Origin: Zea mays
Lineage: Eukaryota; Streptophyta; Magnoliopsida; Poales; Poaceae
NCBI RefSeq assembly: GCF_902167145.1
Contig: NC_050097.1
Coordinates: 116,035,982-116,099,981, forward strand
DNA: 64,000 nt
Reading direction: 5' to 3'
Position numbers and translations under genes: made by a program. The notes below the pieces were generated by a model. The model was not told the origin of the DNA and searched no databases. It was given only the letters and a program-made list of their open reading frames with translations. Of this stretch, positions 34,526-45,276 are shown one piece after another (the stretch's first letter is position 1; the number at the start of each line of letters is the position of its first letter).

Positions 34526-36229
34526 ACCCCCAGTAATCATGTGAATGACTCCGCGATACGGCTGATCGGCGAAGTCTTCTTGCTTTGGGGCTTGGGGGTG
34601 GTTGTGGTGGTGGATATTTTGCTGTTGCAGGTGTGGAGGTGGGGGTGGGGGAGGTACGATTTGTACCTCCTGGTGGTGTTGGTATGCGTGGTGCGGTGGA
34701 TGCGGAGCGGGGCCGTGGTTGTATGGTTGAGGGGGTTGTTGATATGTGTGCGCGACAACTCTAGTGTTGTCGGCTAGTTGTACCCGTGCCATCCTGTCTC
34801 TAGTGGCCTTCGTCTCTGGGCAGTCTCTTGTGGGGTGCATGCAGTCTTCGTCGTGGAACAAGCAGTAAAATCTGTGCGGCTACTGCGCACGTCCCCGGCC
34901 CCGACCACGAGCTCCGTTTCCGTGGCCCTGGGGGGGATACTCCTGGCGGCGAGGGGCCTCGCCAGCGGGGTGCTGGTTGGCGATGTTGTGTACATGCTGA
35001 TGATTGCGGCTGTCCCGACCAGAGTCTGCCTGCGGAGGCCTCGTCCACGTACGGCTGGACTGCAGAGGGTCTTTAGGTTTCCTCTGAGACACGACTTTGC
35101 ACTGGTGGAGCTCTTCGGATCTGGCGTATTTTTCAAATAGCTGGTACAGCTCCTGGAGATTTCTGGGCGGATCTCTGATGTAGTGGCTGTAAAGGACGCC
35201 AGCCCGAAGGCCACTGATGGCGTAGTGAATGGCGATTTGGTCATCAACCGATGGCAGTTATGACTTGAGAGTCAGAAACTTGCGGTAGTACTCCCGTAGA
35301 GTCTCTCTTTCCAGCTGCTTGCAGAGTGAAAGTTCAGCCAAGGCGTCGGTGTCTGGGCGGTACCCTTGGAAGTTGAGCAGGAATTTGTCCCGGAGACTTC
35401 TCCAGGAGTCGATGGACAGCGGGGGCAACCTGGTGTACCAGGTGAGGGTCGGGCCTTCGAGTGCGATGATGAATGACTTGGCCATCGTAGTGTCGTCCCC
35501 TCCGGATGATGCAACGGCGACCTGATAGCTCATGATATACTGTGCTGGGTCGGTGCTGCCATTGTACTTGGGATAGGTCCCTGCCCTGAAGCTGGCGGGC
35601 CATGGTGATACTTGCAGGTGGGGCGCCAGGGGACTCCGCTCGTTAAGGTAGTTGACACCTTGGAATGCCACGGCGTGCGGAATGGCGTGTCCACGCTGAG
35701 GGATGAACAGGTCTTCGATTTGCGCATGCTATTGGAGGGGTGGGCCGTGTTGCAGACCGAGTTGGCCTTCGCGCTGCATGAGTGCGATTTCTTGCTCAAG
35801 CTCCTGAGCCTTTTGCTCTTCGTCGTGTATCATCTGGCGCACCTTGGCTTACGTAGACACACGTTGGCGTTTGGCCTCGAGGATCTCCTTTTGCTTCTGG
35901 AGGTTGCGGTTCTTGATGCGCAAGGCACGCAACTGTAGTTGTTCCTCTGCGGAAACGTCGATGACTTCACCGTCCTCGGTGGCGTCCGCACCCTCTGGCA
36001 CAATGAAGCCTGGGGGAGGTTGCGGTTGTCCTCCGGAGCTGCAGGTGCGAAGACTGCCTTCGGGTGTGAGTTGTTCATTGCGCTGCCTCTTGCTGAGTGC
36101 GTCGTCTTCGCAGCCTTCTTGGTGGGTGGTGTCGACAAGGGCCTTGCCCTTTTTCTCAGCCAGCAGTGCTGCCTTCGCAGCTTCGTCAACGGATGGGGCT
36201 GCCTTTGAGCTAGCTCTCTTGGGTGCCAT
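34526..36229 (-). pseudogene. gag: gypsy Gag with zinc knuckle (broken)
   Basis: The start MAPKRASSKAAP at 36229 is 40 bp after the primer-binding site. One continuous frame runs to about 34530, but with stops at 35849-35851, 35729-35731, 35258-35260 and 34880-34882. Parts: charged N-terminus; helical stretch (LRALRIKNRNLQKQKEIL); capsid-type Retrotrans_gag region (YPKYNGSTDPAQYIMSYQ, ALEGPTLTWYTRLP, LRDKFLLNFQGYR, LREYYRKFL); CCHC-like knuckle CLFHDEDCMHPTRDCPE; a His/Pro-rich linker. It would form the particle and bind RNA if intact. The stops all sit at positions where glutamine is plausible. Confidence 0.88.
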
Positions 36230-36256
36230 CGCAGGTGGTTTTTTGTAGCACGAACG

Positions 36257-36268
36257 GTGGGCGCCAAA
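36257..36268 (-). other. Primer-binding site of truncated Tat-like element
   Basis: On the minus strand TTTGGCGCCCAC follows the LTR end TTCCAACA. It has the same core as the site in the intact Tat element. Confidence 0.7.
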
Positions 36269-36748
36269 TGTTGGAACTTGCTCTCCCGAGCAAGATGATC
36301 CAACGGGGGAGTGAAAGTAATGTAGACAAGGTTTTTTCTAAGGAAGGCAATTGCTCTGTTAATCTAGCCTCTGAAGGGCACTGTGCGGGGGTATTTATAA
36401 GTGCCTGAGTGCCTAGCATCTTGAGTTAAGGACGCATGTGCCCTCATGCGCCTAGGTTATCCCCAGAATATTCCCATAAAGCAGGGTTACATACTGTAAT
36501 TACAGGGAAGCCTTTACAAATTAGGCCCGTAATGCGCAGTGGCCACGCGGGGCCTATTACAATGGGTCGGATCACATGTGGGCCTCCGTGTTGGACGAGA
36601 CCGTGGGATGGGGCGACCTCATCATAGGCCTTCGTCCTGCGACGCATGGGACGAAGGGTGGAGTCTGCCAGTTGTCTTGTCTCCGCTGGTGTAGCGAGAC
36701 TGGCGAAGGCATCGAGCGAAGGGTGGCGTCTTCGCCTTCGCCCCAACA
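36269..36748 (-). repeat. 5' LTR of truncated Tat-like element (480 bp)
   Basis: Minus strand: starts TGTTGGGGCGAAGG (36748) and ends AAGTTCCAACA (36269), followed by the primer-binding site. It has a good TATA box. Its right flank, ACCGA at 36749-36753, would be one copy of the target duplication; the partner is lost with the 3' end. Confidence 0.85.
36392..36399 (-). promoter_or_regulatory. TATA box of truncated element's LTR
   Basis: TATAAATA on the minus strand in context CTTATAAATACCCC, about 350 bp into the 480-bp LTR. Confidence 0.7.
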
Positions 36749-36959
36749 ACCGACGAGTAAATTTGTCGCTGCGTGCCCCTGCCCAGATGGGTTGGCGCAA
36801 GATGGAACACAAGGGGAAAGCGCGGCTCATGTTATCTCGCACCAGGGAGTGTGCTCGTAGTAGGGGTTACAAGCATTCGCGAGAGAGAGAGAGAGAGTGA
36901 GCCTGTTCGTTGGCTCGTCCCTCCGCGCGACCTTCATGCATGAAGGCCCTGGACCTCCC

Positions 36960-36966
36960 TTTTATA
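36960..36966 (-). promoter_or_regulatory. TATA box of Huck-like LTR
   Basis: TATAAAA on the minus strand in context CATCTATAAAAGGGAGG. This is a strong plant core-promoter match located in the 3' half of the LTR, as expected for a U3/R boundary. Confidence 0.75.
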
Positions 36967-37324
36967 GATGCAAGGAGAGGGTCTAGGTGTACAATGGGGG
37001 GTGTAGCTAGGCGCTAACGTGTCTGGCAGAGAGGTGCCTGAGCCCTGTGTACATGCCAACATGGCTATCAGAGAGGAGCTAGAGCCCTGTGTACGCAATA
37101 ACGTGGCCGTCGGAGAAGTGCCTACGCCCTGTAGAAGTACAGCTGTCGGTGCTGCTGGGATCCTACTGACGTCTTGTTGCTTCCGTAGGGGGCTGAGAAC
37201 CACCGTCGTCATGGACGCACGCGGGGAGCCATCATTACTTGTTATTGGGACGAGCCAGATGAGACGCTGGTCTTGTTCCCTCGTAGCCTGAGCTAGCTAG
37301 GGGTAGGGTAATGATGTATCCCTC

Positions 37325-37555
37325 ATGGCGCGGTCGGTCCGAGCCCAAGGTCGGGCGAGGCGGAGACTTCTCCTGAGGCCGAGGCCGGGGTTGGGTGAGG
37401 ACGCGATTCCTCCCGAGGCCGAGGTTGAGGCCGAGCCCTGGGGTCGGGCGAGGCGGAGACCACCTTCCGAGGTCGAGGTTGAGGCCGAGCCCTGGGGTCG
37501 GGCGAGGCGGAGACCTCCTTCCGAGGCCGAGGCCTAAGGTCGGGCGAGGCGAAGC
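37325..37555. repeat. Imperfect GC-rich tandem repeats in LTR
   Basis: Units of about 60 bp containing 'gaggccgagccctggggtcgggcgaggcggagac' phrases in two to three copies (clearest at 37415-37535). Such repeats in U3 are familiar from Huck-type LTRs and may be promoter-proximal. No protein is encoded. Confidence 0.65.
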
Positions 37556-38059
37556 TTCTTGTTGTGCCTGAGGCTGAACTTGGCTGTTGTCAGCCTCACC
37601 CTGGTGGGTGGCACAGCAGTCGGAGCGAGGCGAGCGGCGCTGTTTTCCTGTCAGGTCGGTCAGTGAAAGGGCGAAGTGACTGCGGTCACTTCGACCTTGC
37701 CGACTGAGGCACGTGTGTCAGGATAAGGTGTCAGGCGATCCTCACATTGAATGCGCCTGCGATATGGTCGGTTGGTGAGGCGATTTGGCCAAGGTTGCTT
37801 CACAACGAAGCTTGCCTGAGCTGGGCTTCGAGCGAGTCAAGGGTGTGCCCGTCGCTTGAGGAGGCCCTCGGGCGAGGCGTGAATCTGTCCGGGACTACTG
37901 TTCCTGCCCGAGGCCGGGCTCAGGTGAGGCGAGATCGTGTCCCTTGGTAGACGAGGCCTTGACCTGAACCGCGCCCATCAGTCTTTGCGGTTTGTGCTGA
38001 TGGTGGTTACCATCCGTGTTTAGGAGTGTTGGGGGTACCCCTAATTATGGTACCCGACA

Positions 38060-38074
38060 GTAGCCCCCGAGCCT
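38060..38074 (-). other. Polypurine tract of Huck-like element
   Basis: On the minus strand AGGCTCGGGGGCTAC directly precedes the LTR start TGTCGGG. Confidence 0.7.
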
Positions 38075-38195
38075 CAAAGGGAGTGTTGGTACTCGCTTGG
38101 AGGCTTTGCCGCACTTTTTTGCGAGGGGACCGGCCTTTCTCGGTTACACTTTGTTCCGGTGGGTGCGCGCGAGCGCACCCGCCGGGTGTAGGCTT

Positions 38196-38385
38196 GAAAA
38201 CGATCGGGAACGGTCGGAAAAATGCTCAAACCATTACCGTTACTATATTTTTTGCCGGAATCAGAAACGGGAATGGGAATGTTGGACGGAAAAACGAAAC
38301 CGGTATTACGAGATATCAGGAATGGAACATTTTCAATCGGGAACGAGTCGATTACGATCGGGAATCAGTAACACGAAAAAGAAAC
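38196..38385. repeat. Subterminal motif array, left end of hAT
   Basis: At least seven occurrences of CGGGAA, CGGTCGG, ACGGGAA or close variants in under 200 bp (for example at 38204, 38277, 38337, 38358). It mirrors the array at the other end. In Ac-type elements such repeats are transposase-binding sites; the role here is inferred. Confidence 0.6.
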
Positions 38386-38859
38386 ATTTGCAGGCTTACA
38401 ACCATGCATAATCCATATGCAAACAAGAGCATCACACATAAAATTATAGTATTGTAAGATGTAAGATCGGTCTCCCAGTAGAAAGATCAAAATGTATGTA
38501 ATGTACTATAATAGTTCCACAGCATGTCACGGATCAACCAAATTACAGACCAAGTGCCCAACAGGCCAACATGTCACGCTATTACTTATAGACTAACACA
38601 GTTTAGTCATGTGCTGAACAACAGAGTAGTACGCCCAAGCCCAAGTGCCCAACAACATAGAGTAGTATGCTGGTAGTCTAGTATTAGTACCACTACAACA
38701 CTAGTGCACTATCAATGTTAGTAAACTAGCAGTCCACAGGCAAAAGGCCAAAAGTATATGGCAAGTCCAAAATTATGCACTATCCAGCAACCAAAATTCA
38801 CAAGTGCCAAGTCCAAAAGTATCTATCCACTATCCAGCAGCCAGCACCAGAACCCAACT

Positions 38860-41615
38860 CTACATGTCAAAGTAGCTCTGATCATCTGCATTTAGCCCAT
38901 CTATATCTCCATCACTGTCTATGACATCATCGTCCTACAATGTATAGAAGACAACATATATTCATATATTGCAGCAACATAAAATTGTATATGACAGGAA
39001 TTGAATAAAGAAACAAAATACGACATATGTGAGAGGAAGCATTAACAATACCTCAACCTTCAAGTTTGAAACAATAGCCTCAATAACTTCAAGATCACTA
39101 ACAATTGAACCAACCTTCTTATCTGAAATTCAAAGGTCAAACGATTACACATATATGATATATTAACAAACATTATAGTAATAAAATATTGAATAACGAA
39201 AAGAGATGCTTTATAACCTCTTCTTCCCGCAGCAATCCAATCTTTCATGCATATCAAAGCTTCAACCATTTCAGGGTCAAGGCGGCTACGGAAAGGATCA
39301 ACAACACGTCCACCAGCACTAAAAGCAGATTCAGAAGCTACAGTTGACACTTGAACAGCCAACAAATCACGAGCTATTGTTGAAAGAACAGGATACTCTT
39401 TTGTGTAGTTCTTCCACCATGCCAAGATATCAAACTGACCACTTAGCCTTAGAGGAGCATCTGCCATGTACTTCTCCAACTCATTCATATCATCAGCATC
39501 ATGCCCACTAGACTGGTATAAGTATTTGTCTAGTTCATTATTAACATCATCTGATCCACTTTCCACTAACTGGTCAGCTATATCTACATCCTTAGCATCA
39601 TTTAACCCACTTGTAGGCCTCAGAGTTGAAGGTGCAGCAGCAGCAGCATAGGACTAGTATAGTTTCTTGATGATATCAAGAAGTTCATCAACTTAAACTT
39701 GAGAGGAGATGCCATGAAATTTTCTCATGTAGAACTCTATAAGTCTTCTCTTGTATCTAGGATCTAGAAAACATGCAACAGCTAGTGCAGTGGATGATTT
39801 CTTCCAATACTTTTCAAACTTCCTACTCATAGACCTAGCCATTTCACTAATAGTGGTATCTTGACAAACAGACCATTCACCTAGTAAATTCTTTATCTCA
39901 CAAAATCCTCTGTAGAACAGATTTGCAGTGGGATATAATGTACCGGACAACAATTCAGTGAGATCAAAGAATTTCTTTAAGCATTGGAACAGTTTTAATG
40001 CCATAGCCCATTCACCAGGAGAAGGAGTGATTTTTTCATACCTATGACGATCTGACGATTTCAGCCTCATGAATGCATTCTTGTAGTACAAGGCATCTCG
40101 AAGCATCAAATATGTGGAATTCCATCTGGTTGACACATCTAGTGATAGGCCCTTGTTTGTATCGAGCCCACACTCAGTTGCTCGCTTCATGAGCTCCTCC
40201 CATTGCAATGGTGATCCTTTGACAACAAGAACTAGTAGTCGAATATTGTCAATTGTTGGTGTGATTACACTCAGCCCATCCCTAGCAACAAGATTTAGTA
40301 TGTGACAAGCACACCTCACATGGAAGAACAATCCATCACATATTAAAGAACTACCATTGGCCCTAAGATCAGAGATGATGTCCTTGACTGCAACTTCATT
40401 TGACGAGGCATTGTCCAAAGTTAGAGCAAAAATTCTCTTGTCAATATACCACTTCACCATAAGTTCAGTAAATGTCTCAGACAACTTTGTGCCAGTATGG
40501 TGACCCTTAACATGCACAAAGTTCACAATCCTTTTCTGCATAGACCAAGTATCATCTATCCAATGTATAGTGACACACATGTATGACTTGTTCTGATTTG
40601 AAGTCCACATGTCCATGGTGGCACTAAACCTACAAGGGACTGATTTGAAGTAGTCATACAGCCTTTCCTTTTCAGCTAAGAACATGTTCAGAATTTCCTT
40701 CCTAATGGTGACCCTAGATTTGATTGGAAAGCTAGGACGCAGGGATTTGATGAAGTCAACAAAAAACTCATGCTCAGATATATTAAATGGGTACTCATGC
40801 ATGACTATTGCTAAGTAAAACTTTCTCAAACTAACCTATTCATCATACTTGTATGGTACCACAACAGTGATGTCTTTCCCCCCATTTTTTTCAACTGCAA
40901 GTTGCTGCTGGCCTTTCACTATACTATGTGCCACCCTCAAATGTGTCCAAAATCCAGTTGTTCCATAATTACTCTCACATCGGCCCTTGTGCTTGCATCT
41001 CGGCCAGTTGCAATGAGCCCACAACTGAACATATGTCTTCCCATTATCCTCAATGACCAACTTCTTCTTGGTAAAGTATTGCCATACATCAGATGTGCAT
41101 TTCTTCTGCCTTTTTCCAGTAGGGACATCATCCTCAATATTGATGGTTTGTTCACTATTGCCGCCTCCATCCGCTGCAGCAGCAGCACTACCGCTGCCAC
41201 CTCCACTTGGCAAAGTATCCCTACCTACATCAGCTGGACCACAACCACTACCACAACCATCATTTGTTGTTGCTGCACCAGAACCACTACCACTGCCATC
41301 ATTTTGATGTAGACACAAACCACTAAGGTTTTGGCACATATTTTCTGACCTTGATCGCTTAGATCCTGACAACAATTCAATAGATGATTCTACCATTATA
41401 TACATGTACATACAGCTACCATTATATACTGAACACACACAACTACCAGTGTAGCAGAGCAGTGCTTTACCTGATGTTGGATTTGGTGTAGGAAGTGTGG
41501 TGCTATACACCACCACCGGCAATGGTGGATCCAGGATGAAGCTCTTGGCCTTGGATGCCGATGACGACGAGCCAACAGCAGGGCCATCGGCAGCAGCACC
41601 CCCAGTCGGTAGCAT
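38860..41615 (-). pseudogene. hAT transposase, four exons, three in-frame stops
   Basis: Predicted exons on the minus strand: 41615-41471, 41365-39218, 39122-39052 and 38934-38860. They form one continuous frame of 813 codons with GT-AG introns. Domains: Ser/Gly-rich N-terminus; BED-type zinc finger (VWQYFTKKK, then HCNWPRCKHKG and WTHLRVAH); RNase H-like catalytic core with FSATMDMWTS and FALTLDNASSN aspartates and a CACHILNL motif; C-terminal hAT dimerisation region (ILAWWKNYTKEYPVLSTIARDLLAV, ASESAFSAGGRVVDPFRSRL with the catalytic-type Glu); acidic tail. Stops are TAG (40836-40838), TAA (39693-39695) and TAG (39654-39656). No frameshifts, so inactivation is recent or by point mutation only. 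Confidence 0.88.
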
Positions 41616-42119
41616 GTTCTAGTCCCTGTTTCCAGACACGAAGAGATCAGAGCAGGAGGAGTGGAGACTGTGGAGTGCGGCTGCCGGCCGATACCTGTCT
41701 CTCCGGCGAGCGATGGAGTAGGGCTCCGCTCGACCGCTGCAGACGTTGGCGACGACGCGTCGAGGCGTGGTGACGCAATGTTTCCGGCTGGCGGCTGCCC
41801 GCTGGTGCGTCCGTGTGAGTAGAGACGTAGAGCTGGAGGCTAGAGCAGGCTCCACCGACCACCGCTGGCCCGCTGCTGCTGTCCGGCTGTTCAGCCACCG
41901 CCCAGCGGCCAGCGCCTACCAGCCCGTCCCGCGCCCAGAGGAGGAGAGAGGACCAGAGTCCAGACTCCAGAGGAGAGAGGAGCGAAGCCAATTAGCCAAG
42001 GTCCCAAGGGTCAAGGGCGGCGGCAGCACATCCACGGACACGGGCATGCGGCGGCCAGCTAGGGTATTTGGGGTTTTGGTTGGGCCAAGCACACTGCACA
42101 CATTTGGGCCAAGCACGTA

Positions 42120-42330
42120 TTTGGGCCAATCGCTAACGGGAATACAAACGGGATTATTCCGAATAAAATACGGGAACCGTAAATTCGGTCGGGAAACAGC
42201 TTTTCCTGATTCCGTTCCCGTTACCGTCCATATTTCCCGTATTTTTCCCGTTTCCCGTTTTTTCCCGAAAATACGATATACGATCGGTTAACGCGGTATA
42301 CAGCGCCGGTCGGTACGGGATTTTTCCGTC
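42120..42330. repeat. Subterminal motif array, right end of hAT
   Basis: Dense AACGGGA, TACGGGAA, TTCCCGT and TTTCCCG motifs (42137-42270). The array is richer than at the left end and in both orientations, so it could also fold into hairpins. Confidence 0.6.
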
Positions 42331-42960
42331 CCATTTTTGCCCCTAGCCTTGTGTAGCCCTCGAGGCCTCAGAGGAGTGGTTTGACTCCTCTGAGGTCTTA
42401 ATGCCTTTCGTGACGCCTCAGCCGGCCTGGTTGTTCCCTCATGTGGCCTGGCTGTAGCCCGGGTGCATGGTCAGGTTTCGAGTTTTTAGGCTGGTTTGTT
42501 GACGCTGTCAATGGTTTGGTCGTAGCTGGGTTGCGAGAGCAGCCCCCGAGCCTCTGCACGGAGCGAGAGGACGATCAAGGACTATCTCTACTTTTATTAT
42601 ACGCCCCTTCGTCGCCTTTCCGCAAGGAGGAGGGGGGGGGAAGCGCCATGTTGCCCTCGGAGGGCGCCGAACATGGTGTCTCCAGTGAGTTGCTAATGGG
42701 TGATCCGAGTGGACGCCTGTGCCCCTTCGATAAGGGTCGGCTAGTGGCCCAGAGGCGCGCTCCAAAAGTACCTGCAGGTGATTTGCCGAACCCGGACCCG
42801 TTCGATAGGGTCCGAGGGCTCGATGCCTCCCTCTGGTGGGATTCCGTTACAAAATCGCTCCTGCTAGTCTCGGAAATGTCCTAGGGTACCTCGGGAGCGT
42901 AGCCCGAGCCTCGGCCATGTAACGGACGTACCTAGAGTCATCCCTCACTCTGCGTGTTCT

Positions 42961-43187
42961 GGGGCGGCTGTCGAACCCTTCCGAGGGGCCAGCCTTCGAA
43001 CCCCTGATCAGTAGTGGGCGCGGAGCCCGGGCGCTCTGGGGCGACTGTCAAACCCTTCCAAGGGGCCAGCCTTTGAACCCCTGATCAGTAATGGGCTTGG
43101 AGCCCGAGTGCTCTGGGGCAGCTGTCGAACCCTTCCGAGGGGCCAGCCTTCGAACCCCTGATCAGTAGGAGGGCTCGGAGCCCGCTT
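42961..43187. repeat. 77-bp tandem repeat, about three copies
   Basis: Copies begin GGGGCGGCTG (42961), GGGGCGACTG (43038) and GGGGCAGCTG (43115). Each contains gaaccccttga-like text 'cgaacccctgatcagta'. Copies differ at several positions, so this is an old repeat. Confidence 0.9.
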
Positions 43188-43984
43188 CCTTCGCTGAGAA
43201 GGATCCCTTTCGAAATATCCCCTTTCCTGGTCCCTGTAGCAAGAGAGAGAAAGGGGAAGAAGAAAAGGATATGAATTTAAACGGTGTGGCGCACCTTTTT
43301 TGACGCGGTCATCATGGCGGAGGTGAAACGATGCCTGCTTCGCCTGCCAAAGGTGTCGCTTGCCCTGCCGAGGAGTTAATGCGACGGGACGGGCGTTTCG
43401 CGGGACGGCCGCGTGCACGAGTTGTTTGAGGAACGGAACACAGGCGCGTTGTCTTCATGCCATGGGAGAGGGCTCCCCTGCCGCTTCAGGAGGGGGCGCG
43501 AGCCTGCATGTGATTTGACCGCTGCTTCCGCTCGTCTGTTGTCGCCATTACTGTCGGTCCATTTTTGGCCATATCAACCGCCGCGCCTCCTCCCACGGCT
43601 GACTGACTCGTGATCATTGCACTCAATTGGCACCGTTGGGTCACGCGCAGGGCTGCCTCGAGTCGCGGCACCGGTTCCACAGTCGAGAAGGCGCGACATT
43701 GGCGCAAGTGGCGGTGCGGTTTCTTGCACGTAGTAACCGGCGTGCTGGTTACATGACGTGTGGGCCTGGGCCTCCATGCCGGATGCGACGAAGACGAGGG
43801 GGTGCGCCACTGCGGTGCGGTTGCACGCCACCTGGAGTTTGTTGTCCCGCAGGCCCTCTGGTGTGGAGGTTGTTCATACCCATGGGAGTGGAACCAGAGT
43901 TCCGTTTGTAATGGCACCCTGAGTATGGGTGTTTGTTCATTGTGGCTGTCGAGGCCTGAACATCTGGGTATTTGGGCGTGAAGC

Positions 43985-45150
43985 CGTGTTTCTTCCTCAT
44001 TTCGAGCACTAGGACTCGCCTGTTGGCTAGCTGAACCGCTTAATCGAGTGTGAGTTTCCCTGCACGGAAGGTGACGAGTGAGGTATCCGTATCCTGGAGG
44101 CGTAGGAGTCCCTCGGCACGGTCGTCCTTGCCACTCAAGGCCTCTCTTGCTCAGTTTTAGAACCTTCGGATGCTCTACGATGAGCTGGAGCCGGAGGCAG
44201 CGGTGTCGGTGTGGATAGAGGCGGAGTCGGCTCGAAAAGAGGCTTCGTCGGCCCAGGAGCAGGTGGCTTCCCAGGTCGAGGAGGCGCAGCGGCGGCGGCT
44301 GGGGCTTGGCTAGATCATCCGCGAGCGGAACCAACCCCGGAGTCACACTGCCGAGGCCGTGAGCCGGGCTGAGGTCCTCGGGGGACAGCTGGCTGAGGCT
44401 ACGGAGCGGCCAACCGAGGTGTCTGCTCAGGCCGGGGCCCTGGCGGAGACCCGGGCTGTGAGGGCCCAAGCGCGATGCTGGCGTCCTCCTTTGAGGTGGA
44501 GATCCTTCCGCCCGTGTCGCCGTCCGAGGCCAGGCCAGATTCCGCCGAAGGTGGAAAAGATGCCGAGGGTGCTGCTGCTCCCCCTGCCGATGTCTGAACC
44601 TGCAGGAACAGTTTGTCTGTAGTATGCGTATGTTTTTTGCGGCCGCCGAGGCCTAAACATATTATTGTCGTGTTATAAAGCTGTGTTTCCTTTCCTCTTG
44701 TTTCGAGTATCAGGACATGTTCGTCGGTAGCAGAATCGCTTATCCGAGCAAGAGTTACTTTTCACGGAAGGTGATGAGTGATGTATCTGTATCCCGGAGG
44801 CATAGGAGTCCCTCGGCTCGGTCGGCCTTGCCGCTTATGTGCACTCTTACTCGTTTGCAGGATTCTGTTATCGATATAGTCGAGAAGGCACGAAAATCGT
44901 TCTGGCAGAAAAGTTTTCGAGCGTTAGGACTTGTTCGGTAGCAGAATCGCTTATTCGAGCGTGAGTTACTTATTGCGGAAGGTGATGAGTGAGGTATCCG
45001 TATCTCGGAGGCGTAGGAGTCCCTCGGCTCGGTCGGCCTTGCCGCTTACGTGTACTCTCGTCGTTTTCAGGACCCCGCTATCGAAGTAGTCGAAAGGAGC
45101 GAAAGACGTTCTGGCAAAAGACTTTTTTCGAGGAAAATTTTGACGCAGAG
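43985..45150. repeat. Dispersed/tandem 210-bp repeat
   Basis: The phrase 'cggaaggtgatgagtgaggtatccgtatc ... aggagtccctcggctcggtcggcc' occurs around 44765-44830 and 44975-45040 (period 210 bp), with an older copy near 44065-44135. Each copy is preceded by 'agcagaatcgctta'. The two nearer copies are adjacent and tandem. Confidence 0.8.
44155..44620 (+). pseudogene. Possible remnant of antisense coiled-coil gene in Huck-like element
   Basis: The plus strand, antisense to this element's pol, reads Glu/Ala-rich heptad-like text: around 44180-44310 a run like ESARKEASSAQEQVASQVEEAQRR, a stop, then AEVLGGQLAEATERPTEVSAQAG. This has the character of the coiled-coil exon of Tat antisense genes, such as the intact one at 24624-27524. 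No start, core domain or splice site could be traced, so it is at best a decayed fragment. Confidence 0.4.
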
Positions 45151-45276
45151 GGGGTTCGCCCTTCTAGCCCCCGAGGGAGGGTCAGGCTTTGCCGAGGCAA
45201 GGCTGACCCTTCCTTGACGGTTAGACTTTATTTATATATGTAAAGAGAACGAGGTATATGAACGACTTGAAACATC

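Larger units (their letters stand above)
33225..36748 (-). mobile_element. Truncated Tat-like Ty3/gypsy element (5' LTR, Gag, PR, partial RT)
   Basis: On the minus strand: 5' LTR (36748-36269), primer-binding site, Gag, zinc knuckle, protease and the first half of RT, ending at about 33225. The rest of pol and the 3' LTR are absent, cut by the inverted LTR-like block. Its 5' LTR sits inside the 3' LTR of the Huck-like element: the join at 36748/36749 goes from TGTTGGGG of this LTR directly into Huck-like LTR text. This element therefore inserted into the Huck-like LTR, and the left part of the host LTR was later lost. Confidence 0.85.
36749..38059 (-). repeat. 3' LTR of Huck-like element, 3' end missing (1311 bp)
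   Basis: On the minus strand it begins TGTCGGGTACC at 38059, has GC-rich imperfect repeats of the type 'cgaggcggagac' (37330-37550), the text TGTACACCTAGACCC before the TATA box, and ends at the junction with the inserted element. The text after 'actcgtcgg' that should finish the LTR is not found. A short (GA)n run is at about 36880-36897. Confidence 0.85.
38189..42345 (-). mobile_element. hAT-superfamily DNA transposon (4157 bp)
   Basis: Ends: TAGGCTTGAAAACG at 38189, and on the opposite strand TAGGGGCAAAAATGG from 42345, an imperfect terminal inverted repeat of the hAT type. Flanks: GCCGGGTG (38181-38188) and GCCTTGTG (42346-42353), an 8-bp duplication with two mismatches. Both subterminal 180-bp regions are packed with CGGGAA/TTCCCG motifs, like transposase-binding arrays. 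It contains one transposase gene, disabled by three stops. It sits in the 3' untranslated part of the Huck-like element. Confidence 0.85.
42354..45276 (-). other. Noncoding 3' part of Huck-like element
   Basis: GC-rich sequence between the integrase stop and the polypurine tract, containing two repeat blocks (listed separately) and a decayed antisense coiled-coil segment. Many short ORFs in all frames are due to high GC content and match nothing I know. Long untranslated 3' regions with repeats are typical of Huck-type and other Tat elements. Confidence 0.6.

Noticed and set aside
36269..38059. One LTR shared by two internal regions (tandem LTR-internal-LTR-internal array)
   Set aside because: The block is made of two different LTRs joined at 36748/36749, and the Gag proteins on either side belong to different families.
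39060..39217. Read-through C-terminal tail of the hAT transposase
   Set aside because: The text after GRRG is intronic: a GT donor at 39217 and an acceptor before 39122 give a continuous acidic tail in the expected frame.
42961..43187. CRISPR-like repeat array
   Set aside because: The repeats are directly adjacent without unique spacers and sit in a plant retrotransposon.
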